A stretch of DNA of 64,000 bases, taken from the NCBI GenBank assembly GCA_016710075.1, contig JADJLO010000038.1, positions 124,001 through 188,000 of the forward strand, given 5' to 3'. A program made the translations under genes and the position numbers. The notes under the pieces are model-generated. The model was given only the letters and a program-made list of their open reading frames with translations. It did not search any database and was not told the DNA's origin. Source of the DNA: Acidobacteriota bacterium. Its GTDB lineage: Bacteria > Acidobacteriota > Blastocatellia > RBC074. This document shows positions 46,769 through 61,286 of the stretch, piece after piece; within the stretch, counting starts at the first letter, position 1; every line of letters begins with the position of its first letter.

Positions 46769-47614
46769 ATGAAACAACAATACAAACTGATGCCAATAAT
46801 CTTGTTGCTGCTGCTTTGCGCCGGGTTTGAAACGGGAAAAGCGCAGGAGCGAAAGTATCCAGCATACAGCGGGCACGTCAACGATTTCGCGGGTGTGATG
46901 GACGCAGCGACGAAGCAGAATCTTGAAACGATCCTGACCAATTTCGAGAAGAAGACGGGGGCTCAGATAGCGGCGGTGACAGTGGAATCGCTCAATGAGC
47001 GTCCGGTGGAGGAGTATGCGCTGGAGTTATACCGGCAGTGGGGGATTGGGGCGAAGAGCGGCGAGAACAAGGACAAGGGAGCGTTGCTGCTGATATCGCT
47101 TAAGGACCGCAAGACTCGACTGGAGGTCGGGTATGGGCTGGAGGGAGATTTGCCGGACGGGCTGGCGGGGGAGATCATCAGGAGGATGAGGCCATTTCTG
47201 CAGCAGGGGCAGTATTCGCAGGGGATGAACGTTGGGGTCCGGACGCTGGTCGACACGCTGGCACAGAAATGGAATGTCTCGCTGGAGGGGATAGAGGACA
47301 GAAGTTATGCCTACGCCGGGTCCAGCCAGAAAGGTGAATCCTCAGGGATACCAGTGGTTCTCGTCATAATTATCTTCATTATTATCTTCATCGTAAGCGG
47401 TTTCATAAACAGGCATGGCGGTGGCGGCGGCGGCGGCAGCCTCTGGTGGCTCTACCCGATCATCTTCAACCGCGGCGGCGGATCGTTTGGGGGTGGTGGA
47501 GGCGGCGGCGGTTCCTGGGGCAGCAGTGATGGCGGTGGCAGCAGCGGTGGAAGCGACTGGGGAGGCTTCGACGGCGGCAGCAGCGGCGGCGGCGGCGCCA
47601 GCGACAGCTGGTAG
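46769..47614 (+). CDS. TPM-domain membrane protein with Gly/Ser-rich tail (YgcG-like)
   Basis: About 281 residues. Signal peptide at ATG 46769 (LMPIILLLLLCAGFETGKAQ), then the TPM domain (residues ~27-165: HVNDFAGVMDAATKQNLETIL, IAAVTVESL, GVLLISLKDRK-like GALLLISLKDRKTRLEVGYGLEG), one helix (IPVVLVIIIFIIIFIVSGF) and a very Gly/Ser-rich C-terminus ending GASDSW. TPM proteins are often paired with LemA, as here two genes downstream, and are linked to envelope maintenance. An upstream start at 46730 is possible. The C-terminal low complexity is typical of the family. Confidence 0.88.
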   Translation: MKQQYKLMPIILLLLLCAGFETGKAQERKYPAYSGHVNDFAGVMDAATKQNLETILTNFEKKTGAQIAAVTVESLNERPVEEYALELYRQWGIGAKSGENKDKGALLLISLKDRKTRLEVGYGLEGDLPDGLAGEIIRRMRPFLQQGQYSQGMNVGVRTLVDTLAQKWNVSLEGIEDRSYAYAGSSQKGESSGIPVVLVIIIFIIIFIVSGFINRHGGGGGGGSLWWLYPIIFNRGGGSFGGGGGGGGSWGSSDGGGSSGGSDWGGFDGGSSGGGGASDSW

Positions 47615-47755
47615 TTTAAAGTTCAAGGTTTAAAGTTTAAAGAACGCCCTTCACCACCAAGATACTCTTTAGACTGCTAAGCCTGTTCCCTGCCCAAACT
47701 CCGGAATTACGACTTTTAACTTTAAACTTTAAACCCTTAAACTTTGAACTTTTTA
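47615..47755. repeat. Heptamer-armed inverted repeat between TPM and nucleotidyltransferase genes
   Basis: The left arm starts one base after the TPM stop (GTTTAAAGTTCAAGGTTTAAAG, 47615-47642). The right arm (47711-47752) carries CTTTTAACTTTAAACTTTAA and ends TTTGAACTTTTTATTTCT just before the next ATG. The core of about 70 bp has no recognised feature. It sits between two co-directional genes. Confidence 0.7.
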
Positions 47756-47760
47756 TTTCT

Positions 47761-48468
47761 ATGAACAACAGATTTGACGAGTTGGTAACCCGTTTGAAGG
47801 ATGGACTTGGGAATGATCTGGTATCGATAATCGCCTACGGATCGGCAATCAATTCAACGGGAAAAACGAAAAAATCGGACTATCAACTGCTGGTTGTGAC
47901 GAGGCATTTGAATATCACGGATCTTCGCAAGGTCACTCCGGTGATCAAGTGGCTGGTTTCGGACGGTTATGCGATGCCGACCCTCTTTACAGACGATGAA
48001 CTGGAAAATTCATTGGACGTTTATCCGATCGAGTTCAGGCACATGAAGCAGTCATACAAGGTGCTTTTTGGGAAAGATTTGCTGGGAGAACAGCAGATTT
48101 CAAAGGATCATCTGCGCTGGCAGACCGAGCATGAGCTGAGAGGCAAGCTGATGCGATTGAGGTCGCTCTACATACCGGCGAGTGAGTCAAACGACGATCT
48201 TTTAAAGCTCATGACGGACAGCATCGTCAGCTTCGTCCGGCTGTTGAGGCCCGTGCTTGAAATGTTCGGTGAAGAACCGCCTGTAAGCAGAATGGCGACC
48301 ATCAAAAACACCGGGGAAAAGCTCAAGATCGACACATCGCCTCTGGCAAGGATCCTCGAGCAGAGAAACGAACCGAAGGAACTGATGGGAATGGAAATTC
48401 AGGACCTGTTTTCAGGGTACCTCGATTGCCTCACCCGGGTGACCGAGGCGGTAGACAGGCTGCAGTAA
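47761..48468 (+). CDS. Nucleotidyltransferase-like protein with degenerate motif
   Basis: A 235-residue protein of the Pol beta-like nucleotidyltransferase superfamily. The signature is IIAYGSAINSTGKTKKSDYQ; the canonical motif is G-[GS]-x(9-13)-D-h-[DE]-h, but here the second acid is Gln (SDYQLLVV), so transfer activity is doubtful. The remainder is helical (HELRGKLMRLRSLY, SIVSFVRLLRPVLEMFG), like HEPN or substrate-binding helices. It begins just after a heptamer repeat without a clear ribosome-binding site, 27 bp before lemA. Function unknown. Confidence 0.72.
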   Translation: MNNRFDELVTRLKDGLGNDLVSIIAYGSAINSTGKTKKSDYQLLVVTRHLNITDLRKVTPVIKWLVSDGYAMPTLFTDDELENSLDVYPIEFRHMKQSYKVLFGKDLLGEQQISKDHLRWQTEHELRGKLMRLRSLYIPASESNDDLLKLMTDSIVSFVRLLRPVLEMFGEEPPVSRMATIKNTGEKLKIDTSPLARILEQRNEPKELMGMEIQDLFSGYLDCLTRVTEAVDRLQ

Positions 48469-48495
48469 TTAATAATCGATTTAAAGGAGAACTTT

Positions 48496-49095
48496 ATGGG
48501 AAAAACAGCATTGGTTGTTCTTGGTGTCATCGTCTTATTTGTTCTGATCATCGGGGGCAGCGCGCTTGGAAGCTATAACAACCTCGTCGTCAAACGAAAC
48601 GAAGTCAACAATAAGTGGGCTCAGGTGGAAAACCAGATGCAGCGCCGCGCGGACCTGATTCCAAATATCGTGGGCACGGTCAAGGGCATTGCCGGCCAGG
48701 AAAAGGAGATCTTCATCAAGATCGCCGAAGCGCGATCAAAGCTGCTGGCCGCCACCACTCCCGAGGAGAAGATCGATGCCGACAACAAACTGAGCCAGTC
48801 GATGCGCGATGGAGGCCTGCTGGGCACAGGCGGGCGATTCCTGATGATCACCGAGCAATATCCTCAGTTGAAATCCGACGCCAACTTCATGAAGCTGCAG
48901 GATGAACTGGCCGGCACCGAAAATCGCATGGCCGTCGCACGCAAGGATTACAACGATGTCGTCACCGATTACAACAATACCAAGCAAAAATTCCCCACCG
49001 TCATGATCGCCGGATTGATGGGCTTCAAGGACAGCCCCCTGTTCAAGGCCGATGAGGGCGCCAAACAGGCTCCCAAGGTGGATTTCGGCAAATAG
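48496..49095 (+). CDS. lemA: LemA family protein
   Basis: A 199-residue protein with an N-terminal membrane anchor (LVVLGVIVLFVLIIGGSALG) and the LemA helical domain: YNNLVVKRNEVNNKWAQVENQMQRRADLIPN, then EQYPQLKSDANFMKLQDELAGTENRMAVARKDYND. AAAGGAGAACTTT gives a good ribosome-binding site. LemA is commonly paired with TPM-domain proteins; here a nucleotidyltransferase-like gene lies between them. Function in the envelope is not well defined. Confidence 0.95.
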   Translation: MGKTALVVLGVIVLFVLIIGGSALGSYNNLVVKRNEVNNKWAQVENQMQRRADLIPNIVGTVKGIAGQEKEIFIKIAEARSKLLAATTPEEKIDADNKLSQSMRDGGLLGTGGRFLMITEQYPQLKSDANFMKLQDELAGTENRMAVARKDYNDVVTDYNNTKQKFPTVMIAGLMGFKDSPLFKADEGAKQAPKVDFGK

Positions 49096-49101
49096 CAAAA
49101 C

Positions 49102-49217
49102 AAAGTTTAAAGTTTAAAGTTCAAAGTTTAAAGATCGTATTTCAATGGTTTCTGATTCTTTCAGAAACCATTGAAATACGATCTTTAAACTTTAAACTTT
49201 AAACTTTGAACTTTTCA
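49102..49217. terminator. Long heptamer-armed hairpin between convergent lemA and norD
   Basis: A near-perfect inverted repeat. Arms of over 45 bases run AAAGTTTAAAGATCGTATTT...GGTTTCTGA and its complement TCAGAAACC...AAATACGATCTTTAAAC, with a 5-base loop at 49156-49160. One mismatch (TTCAAAG against TTTAAAG) is visible. The outer parts are the heptamer array, the inner 24 bp are unique. Placed between two convergent stop codons, it can serve as a bidirectional terminator. Confidence 0.65.
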
Positions 49218-49238
49218 CCTTGAACTTTTAACTGCGTT

Positions 49239-52347
<3,109 letters not shown>

Positions 52348-52472
52348 AAAGACAATTCAAATCAGGACTGCGAAATAAACGAAAAAATCCAATAAATTCA
52401 GCTTGTTTCGTTCATTTCGTATATTTCGTCATCTTTGTTGTTTAAGTCTGACACACTCATTTGAGAAACACC

Positions 52473-53309
52473 CTAAATCACGGTAGTGACAATTTCTCTG
52501 ATGCTTCTTTGCAGTTCCGAGTCGTCAGTGATGGGGCTGGCGATGGCAATTTCGCAGGCGGTAACGGGGTCGACTCCGCGGGAGATCATCTGACCGGCAT
52601 AGACCAGCAGGCGTGTCGATACGCCTTCTTCAAGACCGTGCCCTTTGAGATTTCTCACCTTCTCGCCGATCTTGACCAGATCGCGAGCGGTTGCCTGGTT
52701 GACTCCACCCTCGTGGGCGACGATCTGAGTCTCGGCTTCAGACGGAGGGTAGTCGAAATCCAGGGAGAGAAAGCGCTGGCGTGTCGATTGTTTGAGATCT
52801 TTGAGAACGCTCTGATATCCGGGGTTGTAGGAGATGACGAGCATGAAATCTTCCGGAGCGTTGAGCAGAACCCCGAGTTTCTCAACCGGAAGGATGCGGC
52901 GATCATCGGTTAACGGGTGAATCAGGACGATTGTATCCTTGCGGGCTTCGACGACTTCGTCGAGATAGCAGATGGCGCCGTGGCGGACGGCTGTCGTCAG
53001 CGGACCGTCGTGCCATACCGTGTCATCACCCTCCAGCAGAAAGCGCCCGACAAGGTCGGTGGCTGAAAGGTCTTCGTGACACGCGACGGTGATCAGCGGC
53101 CTTCCCAGCCTGTAGGCCATGGCTTCAACAAAGCGGGTCTTTCCGCAGCCGGTCGGACCTTTGAGCATGACCGGCAGCTTGGCCTTGTATGCCGTTTCAA
53201 ATATCGCGACTTCGTCCTTGACGTTTAAATAATAGGGCTCACGTGTAATGCGATATTTATCTATTGATTGATCTCTGACGGTTGTCGTCTCCATTCCAGA
53301 TTGACTCAT
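52473..53309 (-). CDS. norQ: MoxR-type AAA+ ATPase NorQ/CbbQ
   Basis: A 278-residue AAA+ ATPase. Walker A GPTGCGKTRFVEAMA at about 51-65, VACHEDLSATDLVGRFL, Walker B AICYLDEVVEARKD at about 112-124, sensor 1 VISYNPGYQSVLKDLKQSTRQRF, then the C-terminal lid. Such ATPases remodel their target with the VWA partner encoded downstream (norD) to insert metal or activate the enzyme. The qNOR at 40404 is the most likely client in this window. Start ATG 53309; ATG 53294 (METTTVRD) is an alternative. Confidence 0.93.
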   Translation of the reverse strand: MSQSGMETTTVRDQSIDKYRITREPYYLNVKDEVAIFETAYKAKLPVMLKGPTGCGKTRFVEAMAYRLGRPLITVACHEDLSATDLVGRFLLEGDDTVWHDGPLTTAVRHGAICYLDEVVEARKDTIVLIHPLTDDRRILPVEKLGVLLNAPEDFMLVISYNPGYQSVLKDLKQSTRQRFLSLDFDYPPSEAETQIVAHEGGVNQATARDLVKIGEKVRNLKGHGLEEGVSTRLLVYAGQMISRGVDPVTACEIAIASPITDDSELQRSIREIVTTVI

Positions 53310-53313
53310 AACT

Positions 53314-53412
53314 GAAGTTTAAAGTTCAAAGTTCAAGGTTTAAAAATTGTGTCTCGCCGGCAACTCATTCTTTCAGAGTCCATTGAAACAAGTTCTCTAA
53401 ACATTAAACTTA
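53314..53412. repeat. Degenerate heptamer repeat upstream of norQ
   Basis: Left arm 53314-53346 (AGTTTAAAGTTCAAAGTTCA), then TTTCAGAGTCCATTGAAACA, whose sequence echoes the hairpin core at 49160 (TTTCAGAAACCATTGAAATA), then a weak right arm (CTAAACATTAAACTT). The shared core shows that the arms and core spread together. It lies in the norQ leader. Confidence 0.6.
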
Positions 53413-53573
53413 TACTTCTTCATCCCTTCCATAACAAATGCGTTTTTATACTTGCCGGGTCTTCCCTGCATAATTAAAGTGTTCCGTGGTAATATTCGTC
53501 GTTCATACTAGCATTGCCGGACAATAGTTTCGAGTTGAAAGACTGAAATTTAATGAAAAGTGATTATTTGTCA

Positions 53574-53715
53574 AAAGTACAAAGTCTAAAGTCCAAAGTT
53601 TAAAGTTTCCAAAGTCCAAAGATCATTTTTAAGCCATTGATAATGTCGGTTCCACTGGAAAACGACCTTTAAACTTTAAACTTTGGACTTTAAACTTTAA
53701 ACTTTGTACTTTTTC
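53574..53715. repeat. Heptamer-armed inverted repeat upstream of mnmA
   Basis: Left arm AAAAGTACAAAGTCTAAAGT through TTTAAAGTTTCCAAAGTCC (53574-53621). Right arm CTTTAAACTTTAAACTTTGG through AACTTTGTACTTTTT (53667-53714). A core of about 45 bp (including AAGCCATTGATAATG) separates them. The arm ends pair exactly (AAAAGTACAAAGT with ACTTTGTACTTTT), so it forms a long stem. Another arm end of the same type closes the 49102 hairpin. Confidence 0.75.
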
Positions 53716-53744
53716 TTTTTCCAGAGGCAGGGTTAAATCAAGAT

Positions 53745-54917
53745 ATGATAGCAGTTGCGATGAGCGGCGGGGTGGACAGTTCGACGGCGGCCGCACTATT
53801 GAAGAATCAGGGGGAGGAGCTGGTCGGATTTTCGATGCAGCTCTGGAATCAGCGTCGAATCAATGTCGGGCCAGATGGAGAGCCTCTTCCGTCGAGATGC
53901 TGTTCACTGGATGATCTATACGATGCGAGGACGGTCGCCTCAAAGCTCGGTTTTCCTTTCTACGTAGTCAATCTGGAAGACGAATTCGAGCGCGATGTGG
54001 TGCGGCCGTTCGTGACGGATTATCTGGACGGGCTGACGCCGAGCCCGTGTGTGGCCTGCAATTCATTTCTGAAATTCGACAAGCTTGTCGAGCTGGCCCG
54101 AAACGTCGATGCGGAAAAGGTGGCAACGGGCCATTATGCCCGTGTCAGGTTTGATGAAGAGCGCGGCCGGTGGCTGTTGATCCGCGCCGTCAACCGGGCC
54201 AAGGACCAGTCCTATTTCCTTTTTGAGCTGACGCAGGAGCAATTGAGCTATGCGATGTTCCCGCTGGGAGCAATGGCCAAGCAGGAAGTGCGCGATATCG
54301 CGCAGGCGGCGGGGTTGCCGACGGCCATGAAGCCTGAAAGTCAGGAGATATGCTTCGTTCCGGACGGGAATTACGCACGATTCATCGAAAGATATCTCGA
54401 TGAGGAAAATTCTGCCGCCGGGGAAAGACCGAATCGGCCTCTGGTGCAGATCAGGCCCATCAGCGATCGGGGGCGCGACCAGAGCCGTGAATTGAGACCG
54501 CTCTCACCGGGTGAGATCGTGACAACCGGCGGTGAAGTCATCGGCACTCATGAGGGCATTCACCGCTACACAGTCGGACAGCGCAAGGGCCTGGGGATCT
54601 CCGCGCCCGATCCGCTCTACGTCGTCAAAATCGATGCAGCAAACAACCGGGTAATCGTGGGCGGAAGCAGCGATCTGCTCAGGCGTGAGATGATCGTCGA
54701 ACGCTCCAACTGGATCGCTATTGATGAACTGACCGAGCCCGTGAGGGCCTCCGTCAAAATCAGATCGCGCGCCGAGGAAGTACCGGCAACTCTAACACGT
54801 CTCAATGATGGTAAAACCCTCGTCACATTCGACGAGGCTCAGCGAGCCGTGACTCCGGGGCAGGCTGCTGTCTTTTATGACGGCGAGATCGTTGTCGGCG
54901 GCGGCTGGATTGTCTGA
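53745..54917 (+). CDS. mnmA: tRNA 2-thiouridylase MnmA
   Basis: A 390-residue enzyme that thiolates U34 of tRNA-Lys, -Glu and -Gln. The PP-loop SGGVDSS is at residues 7-13. The catalytic Cys pair is Cys102 (SPCVACN) and Cys203 (ESQEICF). The C-terminal tRNA-binding domain has GIHRYTVGQRKGLGI and GQAAVFYDGEIVVGGGWIV. The frame is intact. The stop overlaps the downstream decarboxylase start (TGATG), so the two are translationally coupled. Confidence 0.97.
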   Translation: MIAVAMSGGVDSSTAAALLKNQGEELVGFSMQLWNQRRINVGPDGEPLPSRCCSLDDLYDARTVASKLGFPFYVVNLEDEFERDVVRPFVTDYLDGLTPSPCVACNSFLKFDKLVELARNVDAEKVATGHYARVRFDEERGRWLLIRAVNRAKDQSYFLFELTQEQLSYAMFPLGAMAKQEVRDIAQAAGLPTAMKPESQEICFVPDGNYARFIERYLDEENSAAGERPNRPLVQIRPISDRGRDQSRELRPLSPGEIVTTGGEVIGTHEGIHRYTVGQRKGLGISAPDPLYVVKIDAANNRVIVGGSSDLLRREMIVERSNWIAIDELTEPVRASVKIRSRAEEVPATLTRLNDGKTLVTFDEAQRAVTPGQAAVFYDGEIVVGGGWIV

Positions 54918-56362
54918 TGCCTTTTGACAGCAAATTCCAACTCACGCCGGAAGAGATGCGTAAGCTGGGCTATCAGGTCGTCGATCAGATGGTAGAGCAT
55001 CTCTCAACAATGCGGGATCAGCCCGTGATGCGGCTTTCCAGCCGGCAGGAGCTTGAAAAAAAGCTGCGCGAGCCTTTGCCTGAAGCGCCTGCGCCTGTCG
55101 AAGACATCCTTGAAAAACTACAGCAGGATGTCTGGTCAAACATAGGCAATGTCGGCCATCCTCGCTTCTTCGCCTTCATTCCCAGCCCTTCCAATTTCGT
55201 CAGCGTCATGGCGGATGCACTGGTCTCGGGGTTCAATCCTTTTTCCGGGACGTGGCTTGAGGGTTCGGGTCCGGCGGAAATCGAACTGATCACAATAGAC
55301 TGGCTTCGCGAAATCTGCGGGCTTCCGGAAGGAGCCGGCGGGTTGTTCGTCTCCGGCGGCTCGATGGCTAATCTGACCGCACTTGCAGTCGCAAGGAAAT
55401 TCAGGCTGCAGGATAAAATCGAAAACGCCGTAATCTATTTTTCGGATCAGACTCATTCTTGCGTCGAACGGGCTATTCTAGTGCTGGGGTTTCATCCTGA
55501 TCAGATACGCAAGGTCCAATCTGACAGCGCATTCAGATTGCGTGTGGACCTGTTGAGAGAAGCACTGGAGGCCGACCGCTCCGCCGGAAAAACTCCTTTC
55601 TGCCTGATAGCCAATGCCGGCACGACAAACACAGGGGCCGTCGATCCTCTTGATGAACTCGCCGATCTTTGCGAAAGCGAAGGACTCTGGTTCCACATTG
55701 ACGGAGCGTATGGCGCCGCAGCCGCATTCTGCGATAAAGGCCGGGAACTGCTCAAAGGCCTCGGCAGGGCCGATTCCCTGGCTCTCGATCCTCACAAATG
55801 GCTTTTCCAGCCATTCGAGATCGGATGCGTCATCGTCCGCGATTCAGATCAGCTTAAAGAGACTTTCCGAATTCTGCCGGAATATCTCAAGGACACCGTC
55901 AGAGCAGATGAGGAGGTCAACTTCTGCGACCGCGGCATCCAGCTTACGCGCAGCTTCCGCGCCCTGAAATTGTGGATGTCGTTCAAGGCCTTCGGCGCCG
56001 CTTCGTTCCGCGAGGCAATCAGCCGCGGCATCCTCATGGCTGAATTTGCTGAAAACCGGCTGCGAAGTATGAAAAACTGGGAGATCGTTTCACCCGCCAC
56101 GCTGGCGATAGTTGCCTTCCGCTATGCCCCGGAGGATTTCTCTGAAGACCTGATCAACGAATTGAATCAATTGCTCATCAGGATGGTGCTCGAAAGCGAC
56201 TTCGCCCTGGCGACATCGACGGTTTTAAATGGCCGCACCGTATTGCGGCTTTGCACCATCAACCCACGCACTACGGCAGTCGATATCAGCGAAACACTCA
56301 AGTGGCTGGATTCACTGGCGGCACATGCATCTCAACAAATCATCGAAAAAATAAATCAATGA
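54917..56362 (+). CDS. Group II PLP-dependent decarboxylase (aromatic-L-amino-acid/glutamate type)
   Basis: A 481-residue PLP decarboxylase. Motifs: NVGHPRFFAFIPSPSNFVSV, FSGTWLEGSGPAEIELITIDWL, FVSGGSMANLTALAVARK, DQTHSCVERAILVLGF, NAGTTNTGAVDPLDEL, FHIDGAYGAAAAF and the PLP lysine in ALDPHKWLFQPFEIG. The set fits aromatic amino acid (Trp, Tyr, Phe, Dopa) decarboxylases more than glutamate decarboxylases, but the substrate cannot be read. Coupled to mnmA (TGATG) and to the OsmC gene (4-bp overlap). Confidence 0.88.
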   Translation: MPFDSKFQLTPEEMRKLGYQVVDQMVEHLSTMRDQPVMRLSSRQELEKKLREPLPEAPAPVEDILEKLQQDVWSNIGNVGHPRFFAFIPSPSNFVSVMADALVSGFNPFSGTWLEGSGPAEIELITIDWLREICGLPEGAGGLFVSGGSMANLTALAVARKFRLQDKIENAVIYFSDQTHSCVERAILVLGFHPDQIRKVQSDSAFRLRVDLLREALEADRSAGKTPFCLIANAGTTNTGAVDPLDELADLCESEGLWFHIDGAYGAAAAFCDKGRELLKGLGRADSLALDPHKWLFQPFEIGCVIVRDSDQLKETFRILPEYLKDTVRADEEVNFCDRGIQLTRSFRALKLWMSFKAFGAASFREAISRGILMAEFAENRLRSMKNWEIVSPATLAIVAFRYAPEDFSEDLINELNQLLIRMVLESDFALATSTVLNGRTVLRLCTINPRTTAVDISETLKWLDSLAAHASQQIIEKINQ

Positions 56363-56805
56363 ACGACGTCAGAGCAAAACTCTCATTTAAAGACGGATTT
56401 CGAACGACGATAACCGCGGGGAAACACACAATCATCGCCGACGAACCCGAATCGGCCGGCGGCATGGACGAAGGGCCCGCCCCATATGATCTGCTGCTTT
56501 CGGCTCTGGGCGCCTGCACCGTAATGACTTTGAAGATGTATATCGACCGGAAGAAATTGCCAGTGACCGATATCGAAGTCATGCTCAGTTTCGATCGTAT
56601 CCACATCGATGACTGCGAGTCCTGCACCAGAGAAGAGACCGAAGGCAAGACCGAAATTCAGCACATCAGCAGGTTGATCTATGTCACCGGCGAGATCAAC
56701 GAGGAGCAGCGAGAGAGACTGCTCCATATCGCCGGCCGCTGCCCCGTTCATATCACGCTTCACAGCAATCCCCACGTCGAGGACGCGGTTATCGTCAGAA
56801 AATAA
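56359..56805 (+). CDS. OsmC/Ohr family protein
   Basis: A 148-residue protein with the two OsmC cysteines: GACTVMTLKMYIDRK and the GRCPVHITLHSNPHV region near the C-terminus. An extra CESCTREET lies in the middle. It would reduce organic hydroperoxides or act as an YhfA-like protein. The ATG at 56359 overlaps the decarboxylase stop (ATGA), so the three genes mnmA, decarboxylase and osmC form one translational unit. Upstream in-frame starts lie inside the decarboxylase gene and are rejected. Confidence 0.88.
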   Translation: MNDVRAKLSFKDGFRTTITAGKHTIIADEPESAGGMDEGPAPYDLLLSALGACTVMTLKMYIDRKKLPVTDIEVMLSFDRIHIDDCESCTREETEGKTEIQHISRLIYVTGEINEEQRERLLHIAGRCPVHITLHSNPHVEDAVIVRK

Positions 56806-56886
56806 GGCAACCAACTGCGAAATATTTCTCAGCAGGTTGCGAAGTATGACGCACTCATCGACCGGCCACTTCTGTAAATGCAGGGG

Positions 56887-56916
56887 TTTACAGACGGCAC
56901 GCATTTTGCCTATCAT
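56887..56916 (+). promoter_or_regulatory. Sigma70-type promoter candidate for the metal-efflux cluster
   Basis: TTTACA (-35, five of six) and TATCAT (-10, five of six) are separated by 18 bases. The pair lies in the gap after the osmC gene, and a start site near 56924 would give a leader of about 53 bases before the ATG at 56977. AGGTGG lies upstream of that ATG. Confidence 0.5.
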
Positions 56917-56976
56917 TGCGAAGTCCGAACATCCGCTTCAAATGATGTTCAAAATGTCAGGTGGAAACAGCAACTG

Positions 56977-57381
56977 ATGATTTTGCAGCGACTGATTACA
57001 ATATTTCTTCTGATTGCGATTGGGGCCGCGCCTGCGGCTGCTGCCGTATTTCAATTGATCCCTGATGAATCGGAAATGGCCGAAATGGCCTGCTGCAGCA
57101 GCAGTGACGAAGGCACGGATTGCTCATCGATGATCATGATGATGAAAGACCTGCCATCGCAGGAATGCTCGAAGATCTGTATCTGCGAAATCAAGGATCA
57201 GCCTGTCAATCCCGGCCTTTTGACGACAAACCAATATCTGCCCAATCCACAACACTCTTCTCAGGCTCTGACGCCGACAACAGACAGGCAAGGACCGGCC
57301 GGCAGCAACCGGATTTTCGGCAGCTCATTCGCCTTTAACACCGGCAAGACCGGCGTCAATCCCGGCTGTCTGCGTATTTAA
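56977..57381 (+). CDS. Small secreted Cys/Met-rich protein, putative metal-binding
   Basis: About 134 residues with a signal peptide (LITIFLLIAIGAAPAAAA). The mature part begins with a compact Cys/Met segment: EMACCSSSDEGTDCSSM, then MIMMMKDLP and ECSKICICEIK, and there is one Cys near the end (GCLRI). The rest is Pro/Thr/Ser-rich and probably disordered. I do not recognise the family. It precedes a YtkA-like lipoprotein and an RND metal pump, so a periplasmic copper- or silver-binding role is inferred. ATG 56977 is chosen over an earlier in-frame start that would precede the signal peptide. Confidence 0.65.
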   Translation: MILQRLITIFLLIAIGAAPAAAAVFQLIPDESEMAEMACCSSSDEGTDCSSMIMMMKDLPSQECSKICICEIKDQPVNPGLLTTNQYLPNPQHSSQALTPTTDRQGPAGSNRIFGSSFAFNTGKTGVNPGCLRI

Positions 57382-57619
57382 ATCCCGCCAACTCAGTCGC
57401 AGTGTGTCCTTCTCCAGTTCAAAGTTTAAAGACGATCTTAAACGAGATGGCGTAAGGCACTCCAGGTGGCGACTCAATCCCAAATAAAAAGCAATCAAGC
57501 ATCTTCGCGCTGCATGAAATGCGGACGGCGAATAATTCATGCATAAATTCAAGATCATCAAACGCGGAACAGCTCCCGCAAGTGATCGAGACAACATCAT
57601 ATTTTCAAGGAGATTTCTC

Positions 57620-58048
57620 ATGGTAACAAAGCAATTAAAACTGATAATCGTTGTTTCCTGCTTCATATCAATTGCAGTCCTGGCCGGCTGCGGCAGTCAG
57701 TCCCAAAGTACAGGTTCGATTATCGCGACCGAGCGCGCGGGCAATCTGACCGTTTCTTTCTCGAATCCGAAAGGCAGGTTCAGCGAAGGCGATAACGATT
57801 TTACGGTTGAGTTCAAAGACGGCGGCGGAAAGCCCGTGGATGCGGGAGCAATCACGATCAACTTCGACATGCCTGCGATGGGCTCGATGGCTCACATGCA
57901 CAGCGGTGCAAAGCTGATGACCACCGACAAGCCCGGAGTATACCGTGGGACCGTGAATCTTGATATGAACGGATCGTGGGAAGTTTCGGTGATTTACAAA
58001 GGCGCAGCGGGCGAGGGCAAGGGGAATTTCTCCATCATCGCCAAATAA
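57620..58048 (+). CDS. YtkA-like lipoprotein
   Basis: About 142 residues. A lipoprotein signal (SCFISIAVLAGCG, lipobox LAGC) is followed by an Ig-like YtkA/FixH domain: NLTVSFSNPKGRFSEGDNDF, FDMPAMGSMAHMHSGAKL and GVYRGTVNLDMNGSWEVSVIY. The Met/His cluster MPAMGSMAHMH suits copper binding. Start ATG 57620 has AAGGAG eight bases upstream; an earlier ATG at 57539 lacks a signal. It lies 36 bp before the RND pump gene and is probably cotranscribed. Confidence 0.85.
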   Translation: MVTKQLKLIIVVSCFISIAVLAGCGSQSQSTGSIIATERAGNLTVSFSNPKGRFSEGDNDFTVEFKDGGGKPVDAGAITINFDMPAMGSMAHMHSGAKLMTTDKPGVYRGTVNLDMNGSWEVSVIYKGAAGEGKGNFSIIAK

Positions 58049-58084
58049 TTTAATTAATGACCTGACGACGGTGAGATCAAAAAC

Positions 58085-61282
<3,198 letters not shown>

Positions 61283-61286
<4 letters not shown>

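Larger units (their letters stand above)
53310..53744. other. Divergent intergenic region norQ / mnmA
   Basis: About 435 bp without a gene. It holds the degenerate heptamer repeat at 53314-53412 and a stronger one at 53574-53715. Between them (53413-53573) the sequence is AT-rich with no clear promoter pair, although promoters for both genes should lie here. Confidence 0.5.
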
